Of a DNA stretch of 13,584 bases, positions 9,320-13,584 are shown one piece after another. The position numbers were made by a program, and so were the translations under genes. The DNA comes from Planctomycetota bacterium (lineage in GTDB: Bacteria; Planctomycetota; Planctomycetia; Pirellulales; Pirellulaceae). The notes under the pieces are model-generated. The model worked only from the letters and a program-made list of their open reading frames with translations, searched no databases and was not told where the DNA came from. The stretch covers positions 1-13,584 of the forward strand of contig JAPLNJ010000407.1 in the NCBI GenBank assembly GCA_026692885.1, written 5' to 3'. How positions within the stretch are numbered: the stretch's first letter is position 1; each line of letters starts with the position of its first letter.

Positions 9320-12300
9320 TCACACCAACACACCGCCCGTCAGCACGTCCAGCAAATCCTCAAGTCCATCGGCACCGGGCGAACGCAGCACGTCGTCCAG
9401 GGCCGCTGGCTGCGGAAGTCGAGCTGCACACAACGGGTCGGAAATGCGCAAACGCCCAAGCTCTTTGGCGGTTCTTGGCGGAACTCGCCACTCCAGTTCC
9501 GCCGCGGAGACATCCGGCTGAACGCCAAGGACCGCGAAATAACCAACTGTCGGGTCTTCAAAGTAGCCATCACGCTCCGCGTGATGGCATGTCGTCTCGC
9601 GGAGCGAGACGACTACAATTCTCGCGACCGGCATTTCTTTCGCGGTCCCAAGCGGCCATGCCGACGGGAGTGACAGCGCCGGATCGGGTGCAACGCTCGA
9701 CGCGGGGCCGACCGCCGCGTATGTACCGGCTTCCGCTTCGCCCAGACTCGCACGAGCAACTTTCCCGTTGATAAAGGCGATCAGAGCCAAGACGTCGATC
9801 GGACTGATCACGTCGTCCCCCGTGACGTCCGGGAACGGCGGCAGGCCGTCGGCCAACGACACGACGGCGCCGGAGCCGTGGGTGTTGATCTCGGTTACGA
9901 TCATCAGCACGTCCAGCGGCGTCACGGTGAGATCGTCGTTGACATCGTTCACATCCCGCACGTTCTGCCGCGGGTGCACCACGAACGTCTCGCTGGCACC
10001 GGCCGCCAAAGCGTTTCCTGCTAGATCGCGGATGTTCGTGCCGGTCGCCTCTAAGGTCAGGACGTACGCGCCGGCCGCGGTCGTGATGCTGGACAAGTCC
10101 ACGGTCCATTGCGAACTGCTGACCGCCGTGACCGGCCGACCGCTCAGATCCACCACCTGCCCATTGCGGGTCAGGCGGAACGTGCTGACCGCCACGCCGG
10201 TGACGGCTTTGCTGAACTCGATCCTCACGGCACCCACGGCCGTGTTTCTCGGATCGGGCATCACTGGCACCAAGCCGACTGTAAGCGGGATCCGATCGAC
10301 GATCACCCGGTTATCCGTGCTGGTCGAAGCCGAGTTGGCGTTCCCGGCCGCGTCGTGCGCGACGCCGGAAGCCAGGCTGACGATCACCGTGCCGTCGTTC
10401 GCGATGCCGCTGATCGCGACGTCGTAGGTCATGCCGTTGCCCGTGGCCGGCCCCACGCTCACTTGCGTCGCGCCGGCCGTGCCGCTTACAGTCACGTCCG
10501 CTACGGCGAAGTCGGTCACCGGTTCGCTGAACACGACCGTAAAGTGGACCGTCTCGCCGTTGGTCGGATCGGCTTGATCGGCCGCCTGGTTGATCGTCAC
10601 CGACAGCGGGCTCGGCGGCGGGGCGTAGAAGTTGTAGAGATAGGTCCCGCCGCGTGCACCAACCCACGGGTCCGACTCGGCAGGAGCGGCACGCGAGAGC
10701 GTCGGTGCTGTTTGCACCCGACCGTTCGCAGCCCCGAAGACCAAGTCCGGCAGCCCGTCGCCATTCCAATCGCCCACGGTCACCCGCGCCGAGGGGACGA
10801 ACGTCATCGCAGGCGACCAATCCGACGCAATCCCTTTGACGAGCGGGAACCAGCTATAGAATTGCGGTTCGCCGTCGCTCCCGCAGTTCAGCCAGCTGAG
10901 TACACGGCCCTGGCTGTCGCCCACAATCAGATCCTTGCGCCCGTCTCCATTCAAGTCGGCTACCGCCGGTGCCGCACCGCCGACGGAGACAATCAGGTCC
11001 GCCGAGCCGTCTTGCACAACCAGCGGACCGCGCAGTTCGGGCGAGCCCGTGGCTGCCTGATCCAGATATACTCGCACACGGCCATCCAGACTGCCGACGA
11101 TCAGGTCCATCCGGCCGTCGTCGTTCCAATCGGCCACCTCGACCATCGCCTGGGCACCCACGTTGACGGGCGACTTGAGGTCCGGCGTGCCTGCTTCCAG
11201 GTCGATGGGCGTCCCGAACTGCGGATCGGCCGCTGTATTCACGTTGGGCCAGAACTGGACGCGGCCATCCGCCAGGCCGAGGATCAGATCCGGAAGCCCG
11301 TCGTGATTCCAGTCAACCAGCCGGGACGAGACGCCCGATCCGCCGCCGGGCACCGCCAGATCGATGCCACCGGACCGGGCATAGGAGAAGGTCGTGAACT
11401 TCGGCGACTTGGCCGTGCCCGAGTTCAAGTAGACTCGCAGTTTGGCCTGGCTGTCGGCCATCTGCTCGCCCAGGACTAGATCCAAACGGCCGTCGGAGTT
11501 CCAATCGGCCAGGCTCGGCGACGCGTAACTGTTCACCGTCAGGTTGGCCCCACCGGCCTGCACATTCTGGGCGGCGCCGAAGGTTGGCGGAGAGAAGCTC
11601 CGACCGCCCGTGCCGCCGCGTAGTTGCCGGCCTTGATCGTCCAATAGCAGGTCGCCGCGCACTTGCAGTTGATAGTTGCCCGCGGGCATTGGGGTAGGGC
11701 TCGTCAAGGTGAGGGTGCGGCTCGCGGCGTCGTAGGCGAACTGCGCGGGGTCCAACGGAACCGGGCCGTCGTCCAGGTTTACGAGGCTCACGGCCGAGGT
11801 GATCGACCCGTCGCCGCCTGGGGAGGCGAGCAGTTCCGCGACGTTCGAGTCCTCGATGAAGTGGGCCGAGACCGAACTGACCGACGGGGTGGGTTTGGTC
11901 ACCTGATCGATCATCGTCACCTGGGACTCGCTCGATGGCCGCGTCAGGTTCAGTTCCACAGCCTGGAGAGCCTTGCGCACTTGGTCGACATCGGCTGTGC
12001 TGTACAGATCGGTGGCGGCCTGGATCAGATCGTAGTAGGCGTCGTTGAAGGTCTCGGTGGTGGTGTAGTACTGCGTGACGGCCCGGTACCAGATGTGGAT
12101 GGCCTTATCGATGCCCAGTCCCTGGACTTCGTAGCCGTTGAACTGCCCGCCCTGCGCGGTCAGGTAGAAGGCTTTGTCCAAAATAGTTGCGTTGTAGTGA
12201 AGTCCGCCATAATCGTTTGTTCCCGAATAATAGCTCGGGCTCAGGTAGCGGTCAGGGTAGCTAATAATGTCCGGCGGGGTTGGGGCAGAAGGCGGATCAA

Positions 12301-13584
12301 CAAGATTTCGGTAGAGCCCTGTGGCGTTTTCCTCACCAAAGAACCAGTCACAATCGCCGAACCGGTAGTACTCCACGGCAGCTGCAAAGGCATCGGAGAA
12401 GTTCTCTTGAAGAGCACCCGATTCGCCTTGGTAGACCATGGAAACCGGGCGTCCTTGAGCATCGAAACGCAAGAAATAGGTGATCGAATGGCCATACTCA
12501 TGGGCAATGACGTCCGTGACTGCTTGGCCGAGGCAGTATTGGAGGCTATACCCTGTGAAACCTGCGAAATTTTCTGAACAGAAGGATGGGTTGAACTTTT
12601 CGAAGAACACGTACGCCATCGTGCTCGTCAACTGGAAGTTCTTGCCATCACCGATTCCACCACGACCGTTACCGCCATTGCGCCCGAAGCGAGCCTGCAA
12701 CACATCGTTGTGAATGAAGCCCAGCATGTCGTAGACCGCGTCGGTATCGGTACTGCCGCCCATGAGCGGGTTGGGGCCAACAGGCGGCTTCCCTTCCGAC
12801 CGACCAAAGGTGTAGTTGTACTGTGAATAGTACGCGTTGATGTGGCAAAGGCCGTCACCGACCGAGCAATCGTACACGCCGCGAGTGAGGTACCGGTTCC
12901 CATCGAGTTGTTCGAGCAACTCGCCGGTGTGGGCGTCGAGGAAGTACGATTCGTTGACACCGAGGTCCGTCTGCACCAGGTGCACCTCCCAGGCCAGGTG
13001 CGACACAGGATCGTCGGTGTTGTCGAGCAGACCCTTGTTCAGGACGTACAAGTCGACGTACTCGACAGTGGGCAGGAAGGCCGCGGAGTCGGTGACGGAT
13101 GGGGCCAGAGGATCGACAGTGGTCCCGTCCGGCAGACGGGACGTACTGAAGTAGTTCTGAGCCAAGGCGATGGCCTCGTCCGGCGAGATCTGCGGCGTGG
13201 TGTCCAGGGCGATCGCGGAGACCAGACGGCCATTGGCGCTGCGGACCGCACTGTCCGGCCCCAGGTGGACCAGCGTCTGGCTGCCATACACGGGAACCCC
13301 CTGGTACAGCTGCTGATACCGCAGGTGCGTCATGCCCAAGTTGTCGCTCTCGGCGCTGAGCGGTTGGAGTTCGCCCGCCACGTCCTGCACGCCCAACGCC
13401 TGCTTGTGCTGGTCCAGGAACCGGTCGGCGATGGCGAGCGGTGAATCGAGGGTTGGGGCAGAGTCTGGGGAGCCCCTCACCCCCAACCCCTCTCCCCGGA
13501 CAGATTGTCCCACTTTGTTGGATGGATGGGGGGTTGGGGTAAGAAACTGGTCTCCAGCGACTTGGGGTTTTCGGGCAGAGTATG
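9320..13584 (-). CDS. Modular secreted M4 (thermolysin-like) metalloprotease, 5'-partial
   Basis: A very large extracellular metalloprotease; the frame stays open to the right edge, so the true start and signal peptide are outside the window. Residues are counted from the GTG at 13513. About 20-205 is an FTP/PepSY-type propeptide. The M4 domain follows at about 208-525: zinc ligands H338 and H342 with general base E339 in HEYGH, third ligand E370 in GALQENFSD, and catalytic H439 in DYGGLHYN. The active site is complete, though HEYGH to Glu is 28 residues, longer than in thermolysin. Next is an Ig-like stretch (about 545-640), then five FG-GAP/VCBS repeats with DWNxDG-type calcium loops (D670, D734, D795, D853, D915). 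Two Ig-like domains follow (about 968-1075 and 1076-1180), then a dockerin-type pair of calcium loops (1189-1210 and 1229-1249). The final 145 residues are partly repeat-derived. It is convergent with the RNase HII-like gene. Confidence 0.9.
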   Translation of the reverse strand, partial: YSARKPQVAGDQFLTPTPHPSNKVGQSVRGEGLGVRGSPDSAPTLDSPLAIADRFLDQHKQALGVQDVAGELQPLSAESDNLGMTHLRYQQLYQGVPVYGSQTLVHLGPDSAVRSANGRLVSAIALDTTPQISPDEAIALAQNYFSTSRLPDGTTVDPLAPSVTDSAAFLPTVEYVDLYVLNKGLLDNTDDPVSHLAWEVHLVQTDLGVNESYFLDAHTGELLEQLDGNRYLTRGVYDCSVGDGLCHINAYYSQYNYTFGRSEGKPPVGPNPLMGGSTDTDAVYDMLGFIHNDVLQARFGRNGGNGRGGIGDGKNFQLTSTMAYVFFEKFNPSFCSENFAGFTGYSLQYCLGQAVTDVIAHEYGHSITYFLRFDAQGRPVSMVYQGESGALQENFSDAFAAAVEYYRFGDCDWFFGEENATGLYRNLVDPPSAPTPPDIISYPDRYLSPSYYSGTNDYGGLHYNATILDKAFYLTAQGGQFNGYEVQGLGIDKAIHIWYRAVTQYYTTTETFNDAYYDLIQAATDLYSTADVDQVRKALQAVELNLTRPSSESQVTMIDQVTKPTPSVSSVSAHFIEDSNVAELLASPGGDGSITSAVSLVNLDDGPVPLDPAQFAYDAASRTLTLTSPTPMPAGNYQLQVRGDLLLDDQGRQLRGGTGGRSFSPPTFGAAQNVQAGGANLTVNSYASPSLADWNSDGRLDLVLGEQMADSQAKLRVYLNSGTAKSPKFTTFSYARSGGIDLAVPGGGSGVSSRLVDWNHDGLPDLILGLADGRVQFWPNVNTAADPQFGTPIDLEAGTPDLKSPVNVGAQAMVEVADWNDDGRMDLIVGSLDGRVRVYLDQAATGSPELRGPLVVQDGSADLIVSVGGAAPAVADLNGDGRKDLIVGDSQGRVLSWLNCGSDGEPQFYSWFPLVKGIASDWSPAMTFVPSARVTVGDWNGDGLPDLVFGAANGRVQTAPTLSRAAPAESDPWVGARGGTYLYNFYAPPPSPLSVTINQAADQADPTNGETVHFTVVFSEPVTDFAVADVTVSGTAGATQVSVGPATGNGMTYDVAISGIANDGTVIVSLASGVAHDAAGNANSASTSTDNRVIVDRIPLTVGLVPVMPDPRNTAVGAVRIEFSKAVTGVAVSTFRLTRNGQVVDLSGRPVTAVSSSQWTVDLSSITTAAGAYVLTLEATGTNIRDLAGNALAAGASETFVVHPRQNVRDVNDVNDDLTVTPLDVLMIVTEINTHGSGAVVSLADGLPPFPDVTGDDVISPIDVLALIAFINGKVARASLGEAEAGTYAAVGPASSVAPDPALSLPSAWPLGTAKEMPVARIVVVSLRETTCHHAERDGYFEDPTVGYFAVLGVQPDVSAAELEWRVPPRTAKELGRLRISDPLCAARLPQPAALDDVLRSPGADGLEDLLDVLTGGVLV
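9545..9613 (-). repeat. Palindromic interspersed repeat, copy 2, inside the protease gene
   Basis: Bases 9545-9594 match the window's left edge (1-51) on the opposite strand. Two adjacent hairpins lie here: GCCATCACG/CGTGATGGC (9566-9588, loop CTCCG) and GTCGTCTCG/CGAGACGAC (9591-9613, loop CGGAG). The loops are exact reverse complements. The repeat is read through in frame, giving protease residues about 1301-1323 (SLRETTCHHAERDGYFE). Confidence 0.8.
13473..13540. repeat. C-rich/G-rich inverted low-complexity repeat in the protease 5' region
   Basis: A C-rich run at 13473-13497 with core ACCCCCAACCCC faces a G-rich run at 13525-13540 (GGGGGGTTGGGGT), able to pair across a 27-bp gap. In the protease frame it encodes TPTPHP upstream and RGEGLGVRG downstream, just before the propeptide. 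Runs of this kind are common as dispersed repeats in several bacterial phyla; that comparison is from memory. Confidence 0.5.

Noticed and set aside
9178..9771. 197-codon plus-strand frame
   Set aside because: It starts in the arm repeat and runs antisense through the protease tail, so it is a repeat-derived shadow.
10109..11479. 456-codon plus-strand open frame
   Set aside because: Antisense to the FG-GAP repeats of the protease; Arg/His/Pro-rich translation without motifs.

Overview
The window looks like a piece of a high-GC planctomycete chromosome, probably Pirellula/Rhodopirellula-like. That placement is inferred from gene content: a secreted M4 protease carrying FG-GAP repeats and a dockerin-like module, an extremely cysteine-rich secreted protein, a one-chain acyl-AMP ligase/carrier protein/oxoamine synthase, TTG and GTG starts, and many palindromic intergenic repeats. 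No rRNA, tRNA, CRISPR array or intact transposase gene was found.

Layout. Bases 1-51 hold a palindromic repeat cut by the window edge. From 134 to 6913 five genes all read on the minus strand. In transcription order they are: a cysteine-rich secreted protein (6023-6913) with a strong intrinsic terminator; a PPP-family phosphatase (5266-5934); the 1118-residue FAAL-ACP-oxoamine synthase (1804-5160); and two tandem paralogous metallophosphoesterases (900-1652, then 134-883, 16 bp apart). A 542-bp intergenic region (6914-7455) with possible alternative RNA folds separates these from the only plus-strand gene, a divergent RNase HII-like protein (7456-8424). Bases 8425-9319 are non-coding and filled with inverted and direct repeats between the converging 3' ends of that gene and the last gene. 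The last gene (9320 to the right edge, minus strand) is a large modular metalloprotease whose N-terminus lies outside the window.

How the genes may work together. The FAAL-ACP-oxoamine synthase should activate a fatty acid as acyl-AMP, load it on its own carrier domain and condense it with an amino acid by PLP-dependent decarboxylation. The expected product is an alpha-aminoketone lipid similar to 3-ketosphinganine. Three metal-dependent phosphoesterases lie on the same strand around it; a functional link is possible but not shown by the sequence. The cysteine-rich protein and the dockerin-tailed protease are both predicted to be exported and could belong to the cell surface.

The most unusual features are the synthase architecture, the repeat structures (paired hairpins with GTGA tetraloops, paired hairpins with complementary loops, 137-bp inverted arms), and the fact that repeat sequence also runs in frame through both ends of the protease gene.
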